From Nymphalis io (lineage: Eukaryota > Arthropoda > Insecta > Lepidoptera > Nymphalidae), in assembly GCF_905147045.1 (NCBI RefSeq), contig NC_065901.1:186001-250000 (forward strand): a DNA stretch of 64,000 bases, given 5' to 3'. The translations under genes and the position numbers were made by a program. Shown here piece by piece: positions 45,514 through 57,274 of this stretch; position 1 is the first letter of the stretch, and each line of letters starts with the position of its first letter. The notes under the pieces were generated by a model. It made no database searches. It saw nothing but the letters and a program-made list of their open reading frames with translations, and was not told the origin of the DNA.

Positions 45514-46392
45514 ATTTATTTGTTCTTACATGATTACTCATTTTGCTTATTAATGTATTTTTTTATACATAAAATATAAAGATATGCAAATCATCGTCGT
45601 ACGCAGACCTTATTAATACAAAATATTGCTGTTAAGCGGTTGAATAACTAAGTGAGTGGTACCTGCTCAGATTGATTTGCATAAAGGTATAGCAAGGTTC
45701 AGTAGTGTATTTACAATTGGAGAGTTGAATTAAATGACGCAATACATTTTTCGCAAGTGTTCTGTCTGTTGCCATTTTCTCAATACTCTAGCTTTAGCTT
45801 AGTTTGCTTATAATGGTGCGTGCAGATTAGAGGCTTGCCAATCGCGGCTTATAAATGAGGCCGCTACGACCGCTACTGAGCTGTTTGGGTGTGAGAAACA
45901 CTCAGCAGTCCGCGTGTGTTAACCTTTATGCATCAAACTACATCGTAAAAAATCTGCTAACGGCTGCGGTTTTAATTTACTACTACGATAAATTAAATAT
46001 TTGATTTAAAGTATGGAAATATCTGCATTAAATAAATTGATACAGGCATATATATATAATAAACATGAATATTGTCTTTACCTGTATTATTAAGAGCTTA
46101 GATTACAATTTTGTCCATTGAAAAATATATGGGAAACGTTATTCTAAAATATTAGAAATTTTGAAAGTACGATCCAGATAAAGGTAAGCTAAAAATGTGT
46201 TTAAGTTAAGTCAGTTAAAGTCGATGTGGTGTTTCAATCGGTCTGCACCTTTACAGAGCATTTTGAAGTGATTACCTTCAATTGTTGATTCGATCGTGAT
46301 TTTGGGTTCAATTACGTTAATAGACGAGCATATATAACTAACGAGCGATAGGAGATGTCAGTAACGAAAGACGGAATTTGAAATTAAACACA
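45514..46392. other. Unassigned intergenic DNA
   Basis: No supported gene or repeat family. Confidence 0.4.
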
Positions 46393-46403
46393 ACTATGCA
46401 ATT

Positions 46404-48448
46404 TTTTTTTTTTTTTTTTTTTTTCAGCCTTTTGCCGTCCACTGCTGGACGAAAGCCTCCCCCATAGAACGCCAACCATCCCGATCTTGGGCAGTCCGCA
46501 TCCATCCCGAACCTGCCACCTTTTTTAAATCGTCGGCCCATCTTGTCACAGGGCGTCCTACACTACGTTTGCCTAAGCGTGGTCTCCACTCCAACACGTG
46601 TCGGCTCCATCGGCCATCAATGTGCCTGGAGACATGACCAGCCCACTTCCACTTCAGCGAGCTAATTCTAAGCGCGATGTCGGTGACTTTAGTTCTCTGG
46701 CGAATGTCCTCATTTCGGATTCTATCTGCCAGAGAAACCCCAAGCATCGCGCGTTCCATTGCTCGCTGAGCGACCCTAAATTGGTGGACCAGTCCTACGG
46801 TAAGTGTCCACGTTTCGGCACCGTAAGTCATTACAGGTAGGATGCACTGATTGAAGACCCTGGTCTTAAGCGACTGTGGGATCGACGATTCAAAAATATG
46901 ACGTAACCTCCCGAATGCCGCCCAGCCCAAACGTATTCTTCTTTTAGCCTCCTTCTCAAAGTTCTCAAAGTTTGGCCCAGGTAGATATATTCCTGCACAA
47001 CTTCAAGTGGAGAGCCATTTACGACCACTGGTCTCGGGGATACATGACGGTTTGCCATAATTTTGGTCTTTTCAATGTTCATCCCGAGACCTACTTGTCT
47101 TGAAGAATCGCTCAGGCTGTTTAGCATCTCTTCCAAATCCTGCAGAGTCTCCGCCATGATGACAATGTCGTCGGCAAATCGCAGACGTGTAATGTGTTGG
47201 CCATTTATATTAATGCCGCGTCCGTTCCAATCGAGCGTCTTGAAGACGTCCTCCAATGCATTGGTAAAGAGTTTCGGTGATATTACATCTCCCTGTCTTA
47301 CCCCGCGATGCAATTGGATTGGTCTTGTGCTCTGATCTTGTACTTGGACGGTCATGGTTGCGGCTTCGTACAAACACTTTACCACCTAGACATACCGACA
47401 GTCAATTAGGCATCTCTGCATGGATTCCAGAACAGCCCAGGTCTCGATGGTATCGAAGGCTTTTTCGTAGTCCACAAACGCTAGGCATAGAGGCTGATTA
47501 TATTCCTCGGTCTTCTGTATTATTTGCCTTAGTGTGTGTATGTAGTCTACGGTACTGAAGCCTTTTCGAAACCCAGCCTGCTCCACGGGTTGGAAGTCAT
47601 CGAATTTTCGGGCAAGACGATTCGTGATTACCCTCGAAAACAATTTGTAAACATGGCTTAAAAGTGAAATGGGGCGGTAGTTTTTCAGAAGAGCTTTATC
47701 GCCCTTCTTGAAAAACAGCACCACCACACTTCTGCTCCATGTCTTCGGTGTTATACCATTGTGGAGGACGGAATTAAAGATGTTAGCCAGCTCTCTCAGA
47801 ACTGGTGTGCCTCCTGCTTTGAGAAGCTCTGAGGTAATTCCGTCATCTCCTGGAGCCTTTTTGTTTCCAAGTTGCCCGAGAGCAATCCTAATCTCGCCCA
47901 AATCGATGTCGGGAAGATCGTCTGATAGATGGCGTGTTAGTCTGGCTCGTGGGTCATCCGCACTGTGGGACTCAGGTGGAGGTACTCGTGATGAGTATAA
48001 ATCGCCATAGTACTTTTCGACTTCAGCTAGAATCTCTGGTTTTGAGGTGACGGTTGTGCCTTGTATGGTTCTGAGTTTTGTCAGGTGACAACAGGAGGTA
48101 TGTGACTTTGCAAAAACCTTTGAGCCCCTATTGAGTGCTATAGCATCTTCAATATTCCGGGTATTCGCTCGTCTTGTGTCACGCCTTATTAGTTTTTTAA
48201 CCTTCCTGTTAAGTGCCTGACACTCAGATGGCGTCATGTTCTGCTGTTCTCGTCTCCTCGTCATCTCGTTCCGAGTTTCGCCTGAGAGCTTCGACTTACG
48301 TCCATTGCTCTTTTGTCGAAAGTAATTCTGGCCTACCTCGCGGATGACACGCACCAGACCATTGGTGGCGTCGTCAATGCCCTGCCTGGTTTCCAACATG
48401 GCAAATCGGTTCTGTAGTTCCAGCTGGAAGCTTTCGCAACCAGCTTCG
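46404..48448 (-). mobile_element. RTE LINE copy, 5'-truncated, with 11-bp target-site duplication
   Basis: Minus-strand RTE element lacking its endonuclease. Reading from 48399: KLIRRDTRRANTRNIEDAIA, then RTIQGTTVTSKPEILAEVEK, LGNKKAPGDDGITSELLKAG, NYRPISLLSHVYKLFSRVIT, EQAGFRKGFSTVDYIHTLRQ and CLAFVDYEKAFDTIETWAVL, then an in-frame TAG at 47388-47386. The next open stretch has HRGVRQGDVISPKLFTNALE and RLRFADDIVIMAETLQDLEE. A frameshift at about 46950 leads to the last frame: YGAETWTLTVGLVHQF, LKWKWAGHVSRHIDGRWSR and GEAFVQQWTAKG. A long poly-T (poly-A of the insert) closes the 3' end. ACTATGCAATT flanks both sides (46393-46403, 48449-48459). The catalytic FADD is intact, but the copy is dead. 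Confidence 0.95.
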
Positions 48449-48459
48449 ACTATGCAATT

Positions 48460-49384
48460 ACATTACTGTTAATTTTTCGTTATGTAAACATTAGCGGTAA
48501 AGCCTATTCTGTCTCGTTCTCAGTTGCTTAATACATATACACAATTTGTATTTTCGATTTCCAAAATCATTGATATTCAGAAATGTTGTAAACGAATTTA
48601 ATTTCTGTTATAAACATATACCAAATTAATTATCGAAATTAATTTCAATAGCAATAAATATCGCTTATCACGCAAAAATTAATGGCCGCTTCGCATAAAT
48701 CAAGATGCTATTAGTGACAAACGGTCAATATGGCTTGTTAATATATTAATATCTGATTAATTTGTAAACTGTATTGTATTATAAATACCTACAAGTGTGA
48801 TATGCAGTGTAACGGATATATGTTATACATGTTCTGTCATGAGCAAATTAATGTTGATGAGTACAAAAATCATTATATTAAATCAAAAAATCCGATTGCG
48901 ATCAAAACTTAAAAGAGGTAAACAAAGTTTAAAGTTCTTAAGGAACAGAAAATACCGACCAGCTACAGAGCTGATAATTTCCTAGGAAAACTAAAATGCA
49001 CGATGCATTTAACTGAGTATTGCTTTAAAATTTACCCAAAGAAATACTAATAAATTTCATCTTCCAATAGCGAGAAAAAAATAAATAAATAATATATATA
49101 TATATATATATCTCCGCAAACTTATTAACTCGGCGAAAGAGTTTTCTCGTTAAGATCCATCAAACCATTCAGTCTAGGTGCAAATCGTGCCGAAGAAAAA
49201 CCTACACATTCGTAATGTTACAACACAAAAAACCATTCCGTGGCAACTGGCTAAAAAGTATCGCTGCTATTGAGCGATTTGTTCATTTTATTGAATAGCA
49301 GTATACCAAAAATAGTAAGTTTCATTTCATAAGCTTTTTTTCTCTTGTCTAAACATAGTTGGCTAGGTAAATATTTACTTACTT
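48460..49384. other. Unassigned AT-rich intergenic DNA
   Basis: Includes a (TA)n tract at about 49092-49112. Short Lys/Arg-rich ORFs here are AT-biased chance ORFs as far as I can see. Confidence 0.4.
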
Positions 49385-49642
49385 GACGGGCCGGTTGACC
49401 TGGTTGGTAGATACTTGCCTTTCACGCCGAAGGTTGTGGGTTCGATTCCCACCCAGGACAGACATTTGTGTGCATGAACATGTCTGTTTGTCCTCAGTCT
49501 GGGTTTAATTATCTATATAACTATGTATTTACAAAATAAAAGTAGTATATGTAGTATATCAGTTGTCTGGTTTCCATAGTACAAGCTCTGCTCAGATGGC
49601 CGTGTGTGAATAATGTCCCAGGATATATTATTATTATTATTA
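49385..49642 (+). mobile_element. tRNA-Glu-derived SINE, copy 2
   Basis: Same family as 38196-38474 but on the plus strand: GGTTGGTAGATACTTGCC, TTTCACGCCGAAGGTTGTGG, the B-box GGTTCGATTCCCACC, the body CATTTGTGTGCATGAACATG, and a (TTA)n tail at 49626-49642. Not a functional tRNA, because the 5' and 3' ends cannot form an acceptor stem. Confidence 0.87.
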
Positions 49643-50147
49643 CTGTTAATTTTTACTTAGTGGATAAAAATTCCACATGATCCGGTTCTTATCTGGCCTA
49701 AGCGGTCATTAACATTAACTATATATTAATATTATTATTAGTCATCATAACTCTTCGTCTCAAACCAATTTTTACAATCTTTGTTCACACATAGGTATCG
49801 CTTGAATAATTAACTGTTGTTATTTACGAAGTACTATAAAAGTTTTTTTTACAATATACTAACGAAGATATAATTTTAATTTTCGACTTGAAGTTGAATA
49901 ATATACTTTCATTTAAATTAGATTTTCACAGCCAGCGGTACCTCAGAGTTATTACCTAAGAGAGTAATAGCGTGAATATTAAAATAAAAACCTTTATTTA
50001 GAAAACAGTTACATAAAGTACGTGCAAAGATTTAAATTGCAAGCTTCTGTCAACTTCAACAGAGACAAATCATCGTAGGTAATATACAAAAGATTTAATT
50101 ATACATACATTTATGATTACATATATTTTAAATACATATATATGTGG
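49643..50147. other. Unassigned AT-rich DNA
   Basis: Nothing recognised. Confidence 0.4.
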
Positions 50148-50880
50148 TACTCCGCTGGTGATACAAAGCAAAATCGCCATGCTGGGGATTGACGTTCGCT
50201 GCGACATTAGTCCAAGGGATTACATCACAAACAGCTTCACGGAAACTCGGAGTTCTGAACAAGGTGCGGCGTTTTTTCACGCCACAACAACTGTGCCTGC
50301 TGTACAAAACACAGGTACGGTCTTGCGTGGAATATTGCTCGCACCTTTGGGATGGCTCCGCTAAGTACCTACTGGAGGCCTTGGACCGGTTGCAGCGACG
50401 TGCCGTACGCATTATTGGCGACGTAAAGGTCACAAACACCCTTAAACCTTTACAATTGCGTCGTGAGATAGCAGCACTAAGCGTTTTCTATCGACTGTAT
50501 CACGGCGAGTGCTCTGAGGAATTATTCTCTCTAATTCCTGCTTCCCCCTTCCTTCTTAAGTCCACGCGAGCTGGTTCTCGATGTCACCGCCTAACTGTGA
50601 CATCAATTCCATCGCGAACAAAGAAATTTGGCAACTCCTTTCTTTGTCGCACTTCCAAAAAATGGAATTCCTTACCAGCTCACGTGTTCCCCTCCTCTTA
50701 CAACCCGGGTTCCTTCAAACGAGGCGTGAAGAGGCATCTTGCGGGCAGGCAAGGCGAAGGCGGCTAGTGCAGAACGTTTTTCCCGTCTGTACTGGCCGTC
50801 GTCGCGTTTGGACTCTACTACCACTTACCATCAGGTGGAGTAGAGTCATTTGCCCTCCCGGCAAATATAAAAAAATATAT
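50148..50880 (+). mobile_element. LINE-A copy 4: 3' quarter, 5'-truncated
   Basis: Plus-strand copy with the RT thumb and C terminus almost open: TASRKLGVLNKVRRFFTPQQ, CLLYKTQVRSCVEYCSHLWD, LQRRAVRIIGDVKVTNTLKP and NPGSFKRGVKRHLAGRQGEG (stop at 50767). A 15-base deletion near 50222 removes part of the block that reads SPRDYIEAIIKTASRKL in copies 3 and 5 and shifts the frame. It ends in CCTCCCGGCAAATATAAAAA and an AT-rich tail. Confidence 0.92.
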
Positions 50881-51089
50881 ATATATAAAATATATGTTAA
50901 AAAAAGCATTTAATTGATCCGTGCAAGACAAATACAATTTCGAGTATTAGATTGTATTGTCGCTGATATGGTGTGAACAATTTTAGTTGAATCGATTAGA
51001 TAAACCTGGCTTAAAAATTAGTTGTAAAATTTTGCGCACAGGTATTAAGGAATGAAGTATATTTAATGGAAGTACGAAGTACGACCCAC

Positions 51090-51312
51090 TTATCACATGT
51101 TCTGCCGCCTATAGCATACTTAATATTGTTGGGTTCCGGTTTGAACGGTGAGTTAGTTAGTGTAACGGGCACGAAGGTCATAAAAACTTCTTAGTTCCCA
51201 GGGTTGGTAGTGCATTGACGATGTAAGGTATGATTGATTGCATAAATATGAACCATATTCAGTTCATATTCTTTGGGCGATGCCCGTCCGCCTTCCTTCC
51301 TTTAAAAAAAAA
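51090..51312 (+). mobile_element. SINE-D copy, diverged
   Basis: TTGGGTTCCGGTTTGAACGG, TTCTTAGTTCCCAGGGTTGG, GTGCATTGACGATGTAAGG and CCGTCCGCCTTCC with an A-rich tail. Confidence 0.8.
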
Positions 51313-51477
51313 CAATTTTGTAACTAATTTGAAATGTAGTCAAAAGCATATAAATCAGTCAGGACATGTGCAAGCACGATTTTGTGTTTGAAAATTTTTA
51401 CTTGAAACCTTTTGAGACAAATGATTTAAACTATTAATGTATCAAAAATAATTGATATAATTAAAATTACTTACAGT

Positions 51478-51546
51478 GCGGTCACCACCACAAAAACTTA
51501 CTATCAGGTGGCTTATTTGCCAATGCTTATGTATTTTGAATAAAAA
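51478..51546 (+). mobile_element. SINE-D 3'-end fragment
   Basis: Only the terminal block is left: CGGTCACCACCAC, ACTTACTATCAGGTGGCTTA and a short tail. Confidence 0.55.
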
Positions 51547-52261
51547 AATAAACGAGTATCACAAGAAAGCATATCGTAGGTATATAATACATTTTTCATT
51601 GTTTATGTAGCTTTCGTAAATTTCAGGAGTGAAACGTCGGCTGTTACAACCTTGTTAACTTTATTTAGGTTCGTAATAAAGTCAACGATACGAACCTGAG
51701 AGCACGTGCGCCGTACGGCCGCACGGTAGCTCCAGCATTCCTCTTGGCAACCATTCAAGTTCTGAACACGTATAAAACTATACGTAAATTAGCAAATTCG
51801 TCCGAAACAAGCGACATGCTGCCTGTTCATATTTGAACTATAATCATTCTATTTATAATATTCATATAGCATAGTTTGAGACTCTTTTAGTTTTTCAATA
51901 AATGCGTTAAAATAATATACATTATTATGCCAGAATCAGCAGCAACCATTGTGTAAGCATGAAATGTAAAGGCAAACTTGCAACAGCGAGTTACTGACTT
52001 CACAAAGGCGACGTTCGTTCCACGGGAAAGATTAGTCGTTGATTTCCATACAGGTCGCAACATTTTGATTGTATATAGTTGACTGTGTATTTCATTTACC
52101 AATTGCTCTTTGATTGGTTCTACTGAGTTACTTGCCGGTTCTTCTTAGTATAGATTGTACTGAGCACCACAATCCGACCCGGTGGTAGCTTTACGTTTTG
52201 AATGAGGATTACATTTTTTTAAACTTACTTAAGTACTTATATTGATTTAGATTTTTTACTT
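51547..52261. other. Unassigned intergenic DNA with a GC-richer patch
   Basis: Around 51690-51765 the minus strand can be read as a Cys/Arg-rich peptide (NGCQEECWSYRAAVRRTCS), but it has no extension or homology I can name. No gene is called. Confidence 0.35.
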
Positions 52262-52544
52262 GTGGTAGGGATTTGTACAAGCTCGTCTGGGTAGATAACC
52301 ACTCATGATATATTCCATTGCAAAACAGCAGTACTTGGTATTGTTGTGTTTCGGTTTGAAGGGTGAGTAAGCCAGTGTAATTACAGGCATAAGGGACATA
52401 ACATCTTAGTTCCTAAGGTTGGTGGTGCATCGGCAATGTAAGCGATGGTTAATATTTCTTACAATGCCAATGACTATGGGCGTTGATAACCACTTACCAT
52501 CAGGTGGCCCATATGCTCGTCCGCCTACCTGTTCTATAAAAAAA
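52262..52544 (+). mobile_element. SINE-D, full-length reference copy
   Basis: About 280-bp non-coding repeat. Blocks in order: GTGGTAGGGATTTGTACAAG; TCTGGGTAGATAACCACTCA; TTGTGTTTCGGTTTGAAGGG; GGGACATAACATCTTAGTTC; an internal hairpin made of CATCGGCAATGTAAG and CTTACAATGCCAATG; GATAACCACTTACCATCAGG; CCGCCTACC; A-rich tail. No RNA polymerase III boxes stand out, so 'SINE' is used loosely for a short non-autonomous retroelement. Its last ~45 bases resemble the LINE-A 3' end. Confidence 0.88.
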
Positions 52545-52771
52545 CAATATTGTAATAATATTGTACACATGCCACATGTGTTTTATTATTGTGTGTAATT
52601 TGTTTTTCTTTCCAAAAGAATACAAACAAAAACCCCTTTCGAAGTTGCTCTTAACTGCAATGCAATGTCTATAAGCAGAGATAACAACACATACGCCGTT
52701 AGAGGGATCATTCGCTCGATGGCAGTGGTGCCAATTGCAATTAATAATAATTAAATAACATAGTGATATTA

Positions 52772-53045
52772 CAGCCGATATATCTCAGTGGTTAAGTGGA
52801 TTTTAACCGAAAACTGCGGGTTCAAATTCGGAAAACAAAACTGAGTTTTCATAATATTCTTAATATGTCTTTATTTATCTCAGTGGACATCAAACATCTT
52901 AAGAAAACTTGCATGTGAGGGATGAAATTCGGCAACATATGTACACTTTAAGTGACACCACCACGTGGAGCAGCATAGTGGAGAAGGCTCCCAATTATTT
53001 TTGAGAGAAGAGGACGCCTTTACCCACTCGTTACATATGGAACAT
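52772..53045 (+). mobile_element. SINE-E copy, old and diverged
   Basis: tRNA-like head GATATATCTCAGTGGTTAAG and GCGGGTTCAAATTC (B-box), then AAGAAAACTTGCATGTGAGG and CACGTGGAGCAGCATAGTGG, ending GACGCCTTTACCCACTCG. It is colinear with 62705-63010. Confidence 0.75.
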
Positions 53046-54140
53046 TAAAAGTTATATAATATAATAATAATTAATTGCAACTGAGCATTTTTTCTGATAT
53101 AATGATAATTAAAATACCTTTTTAAATTATACTTCAATATATCAATAAAATCATCTGCGATTCAAAAACAAATGAATCACGTTTATTTATTAAATGTCGC
53201 AGTAGTCATATAAATATATGAAGAAGATAAAACTCATAAAAATAGAAAAATAGTATATTCATCCGCGATAAAAATACTTTGTTTTCGTCAACAGTACAAT
53301 CATGTTATTTATTCGCTAATGGATGTGGTATCGTTCGTAGCGTAGCTAACTACAGAATAGAATAAAATATTCAAATAACCCGACATGCCATTTCTACGTC
53401 AGCCTGAATTAAGTTACTTTATTTGCAAGTCTTTTATTCATCACACTAAAGTTTTGCGGTCAAACTATGTAAGCAGTTGTTGAATGGAATAAGTTATATT
53501 ATATGAGTTAAAAGTAATTTTACGTTGAACATATTCATATATTTTGTTTATTTTATTAGAATGTTCTATTCACACAGATGCGGTACTTTAAAAATCAGTC
53601 AATTCACCTTTACGAAGACTCGAGGGTAAAGAATGAAACGAAAATATCGGTTTTTCGTATTGGATCTAGACGTTTCATTTCTTTATACGTTTCAAGTATA
53701 TTTTATATAAATTCGATTTGTGATAATGTTTAAGAAATATGTATTCATTTATGAGTCGAAGGACTTAAAATAAAACAGAGAATTTCTATTAAGGATCCGA
53801 CTGGCATTTATATTGGTGTTCAGATTACCATACGCTGTGCCTTCGATACCGGCAATTTGCATAAGAATGTAATCAACCAGATTTCCTTCTACGCGCATTT
53901 TGTAATGTTTAAAAAGAATGAGATTTGTCTGTGGTTATACGGGTTTCATATGTACTTCATTGTTCATTCTTTTTTACGTATGTATATATGTCCTACGTAT
54001 ATACGTATTTAGGAGGTGTCACTCACTCAGCACGATCCACTACACATATTTTTAGTCTCGGGAAGTTGAGATTTTGATTTTGATTATGATTGGCCGAATT
54101 ATTGTGGACTGCAGGCACTGTACCTGAAATCATAAAATAT
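53046..54140. other. Unassigned AT-rich intergenic DNA
   Basis: No supported feature. Confidence 0.4.
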
Positions 54141-54310
54141 TATAGGTAGACGGGAAAATATACCCTCTGATGTTAAGTGGTCACCACCACTCATAGACAT
54201 TGGCGATGTAAGAAATATTAACCATTCCATTAATCGCCAATGCATCACCAACTTTGGGAACTAAGATCACCCTTCAAGCCGAAAAGTATCAATATTAAGT
54301 ATTGATGACC
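54141..54310 (-). mobile_element. SINE-D copy, 5'-truncated
   Basis: Minus-strand copy: GGTCACCACCACTCATAGAC, ATTGGCGATGTAAGAAATAT and AACTTTGGGAACTAAGATC, losing the central block, then ACCCTTCAAGCCGAAAAGTA. Confidence 0.8.
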
Positions 54311-54417
54311 TCTATTTCACATTTATTTAAGAATGATACAATAAGATAGCTTAGTCATGTTGATGTTACCGACAGATAAAGTCACTTTAACATTTATAAT
54401 ATCAGTTAAACTACTGT

Positions 54418-54478
54418 CAATCAATCAATCAACAGCCAATCGTTGTCCACTGCTGAACATAGGCCTCTCCCAAACTAC
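54418..54478 (-). mobile_element. RTE-type 3' terminus fragment
   Basis: (TCAA)n, then CAGCCAATCGTTGTCCACTG and CTGAACATAGGCCTCTCCCA. In reverse complement this is the GGCCTATG...CAGCAGTGGAC tail shared by RTE LINEs and their SINEs. No body is attached. Confidence 0.6.
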
Positions 54479-55419
54479 TGTACAACTCAACAATTAAACA
54501 TGTACAAATTTTGAACAAAAATTTATTATCTCCATAGAAAATGTAAACTAACCAATTAAATGTTTATACGTCCGAGTACGTTCGGGTATGTATCTATTTA
54601 CAGTTCGACTTGCACGAATGTTTGATTCATTTAAACTAGTCGAACGACAAATTGTTTTACACTGGTGAATGTATTGATTCCCGTTCGATCTGGCCAAATG
54701 ACTGTCTGAAATAAATTGCGTGCTGGATGTCGATCAGCTGAAAGCAACTGCTAAGCGAGTGAGTATCGAGAATGTAAAATGTGAATTGACTTTAATGTAT
54801 TCTTCCGTGACATTTGTCTTGTCTACGAGAATTTTAATGTTCAATGTTTTGCAGTATAAAATGTAGCTCTCGTCTTATACACTGTAGTAAAATTGTTTTT
54901 AAAATTGTTAGAATAATGTCATATATATTGTACCGGAATTGTTCTTTAAACGAGATTCTTTTATATGTGTTTTTATGGTATATATTAAAAAATTATAATA
55001 AACTTTAAGTAGACTTTTAGTAATACCTACTATTTTGAATCATAATTTTAGAATATTTAATGAAATGCAAAACTGCCGACAGGAAACTTAGCATTTATCC
55101 TTTTCCAACAATTAAATTACATAGTATGTTAATTCTATACAATTTAATTTAGCATTCTGTATGAAAATCAACGAATTATACTCGTAACACAACATTTTTA
55201 TGCCAAAATATAAATTGTTGATATTAAAAAATCTAAATTATAAGAATGTTTAAAATAAATAATAATTATTTTTATTTTAATAATATTTCGTAAGGATTCC
55301 TAAAGTCTTAGATAAATTGTAGTGACGATACTTAGACAATAATATTATTGTACTACAAAGCCAAAGTGTACAAGTATATTTATGTGACAGAAATTTCAAA
55401 AATACAGAAACATATAAAT
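54479..55419. other. Unassigned AT-rich intergenic DNA
   Basis: No supported feature. Confidence 0.4.
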
Positions 55420-55531
55420 GTTGCTTAGCGGGTTATTAGTTAAACAATACTGTCTTTTACTTTTTTAAAAGCCAAATTAATGACAACAGAAAGAGCGAAA
55501 TCATTGTTTACCTAAACAGCCGCTAAGCAAC
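55420..55531. mobile_element. MITE candidate (112 bp, imperfect ~27-bp terminal inverted repeats)
   Basis: The left end GTTGCTTAGCGGGTTATTAG, then TTAAACAAT, is matched in inverse by the right end (ATTGTTTACC, then TAAACAGCCGCTAAGCAAC). Outermost 12 bases pair exactly; the inner part pairs with a few mismatches. The core has no ORF. Flanking target duplication is not clear. Confidence 0.6.
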
Positions 55532-57098
55532 GTTTGTAAGTAAGGCTGTTCATGACTATGAATCGTTATTAAGTGGTGATTTGACGCGACAGGTGTCAGC
55601 TGTCAGTCAATTGTCGAAGAATTAGCGAACCATTTACAATGAACTCTCTAGAGGGTACCCGTCCCAGGTCTGACTTGTTGGGATAATAATCAATCAGCTT
55701 AGTATTACGTTAATTAAAACAAATGTAGTTGCAGCGATAATTAACTCAGGCCAGCTAAATTGAAATTGATAAATTAAGTAGAGTTAAAATAGAGGTTATT
55801 GTAATAATAGTTTGGTTTTGAACGTTGGAACGATAAGACTGTTCATTATATGGCAGTGAAGGTAGATTTTATGGAAATTAAGCCACTTAAAGAAGATGAT
55901 TCAGGAACTCGCAATTGACATATAAAGAAAATGTTTATACTGTTTCCTCGCGTCCATGAACTGCTGACAGGGAGATCGTGGTTGACATTTGACAACAGAA
56001 TCTCGAAGGAAAGTGATAGGTCAACGAGGACAATTTTTAGTTTACGTATTATTATTAAAATTAAAAATTACACGCAATTAATATTATTGTTTTTCACATT
56101 TAGCCTCGAGGTCTTTTTTAAAGATAAAAAGTACTTGGTAATATATATTTTTTAATTCTCCGTTGCTGCCATAACTTGCCGTTAGCATGATTTATTAAAT
56201 ATAATCTTAAATGTAAATGTAAGCCTTTTTTTGGTACTTTAGTATCCGGTCTACGTGTAATGTGCTTTCAGTACCAGAGACAAGTAAATGGAAGTAATGG
56301 ATGTGTTCTGACGTGAGTAACGGATGACAGTAGTAAACTGTGATTTATAGACTTGAAGGTTCTTCTCTACTGCACGTATCAATCATAAATCTGCGTAGAT
56401 TGTTATATACTTATGTAAACACGTATATATTAATAAATAATTATCACGTATATATTAATTAATAAATAAGTCTGATAAGTGCGGTAAAAGGGTGTACATA
56501 CCCTGAATAAGTAAAGTAAAGTTACACTATTGTCATGCATAGCCAATTTTCACATCGTATCTAAGAAAATGAAAAAATGTCTTATTATATGTGAATTTTA
56601 TTGATTGATTTATGAACATAGAGAAAAAATAAGATGAATTTTAATCTTATTTTTTGTCTATGTTCCGCGATATCTTTGCCGATTGGGAACCAATTTTGAT
56701 CATTATTTTTTTAATGAGACTGTACAAGACTGTCCAAATTCAATTAAAAAAAGTATATATTTAATTGCGAAGAAAATAACATTTATAAAAACCGTCAATA
56801 ATGTTTTTTTCAACAAAAATCTCATTTGTCCGGAACTCTTGTGTGCGTACAAAGTAACGTATCTGTGTTTCTCCGAATAACAGGAAATGGGACAGTGATC
56901 GTATCGACCTTTTTGCCGTCACATTTTATGTGAAAATTACAAAGTATAGAAAAACAATTTATTATCAAAGAGTCTTACGACGTATTTAATTATTAACAAT
57001 GCCTGGGCGACTGCTCCAATAATTAATTAATAATGAAAAGTAAACCTTATCTATATACGATAGTTGAGCCAAATCATTAGAGCCGTTTTCGGGACAGT

Positions 57099-57100
<2 letters not shown>
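55532..57100. other. Unassigned AT-rich intergenic DNA
   Basis: No gene, RNA or named repeat recognised. Confidence 0.4.
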
Positions 57101-57173
<73 letters not shown>

Positions 57174-57178
57174 TATAT
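57101..57178. repeat. (AT)n microsatellite, 78 bp
   Basis: An almost pure AT dinucleotide tract with one AC near its right end. It creates meaningless Tyr-Ile repeat ORFs on both strands. Confidence 0.97.
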
Positions 57179-57274
57179 GTAAAAGAATTGCTCATTTAAA
57201 AAGGGGGAAATGGGTGGGACAGCATCTGGCATCATTTACTTATTAAATTTAAATGTTATCTGCATTTTCATAAA

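Noticed and set aside
51690..51790. Cys/Arg-rich minus-strand reading as an exon
   Set aside because: Too short, no flanking exons with matching phase, and no recognised family.
56986..57246. Tyr-Ile repeat proteins on both strands
   Set aside because: Pure translation artefacts of the (AT)n microsatellite.
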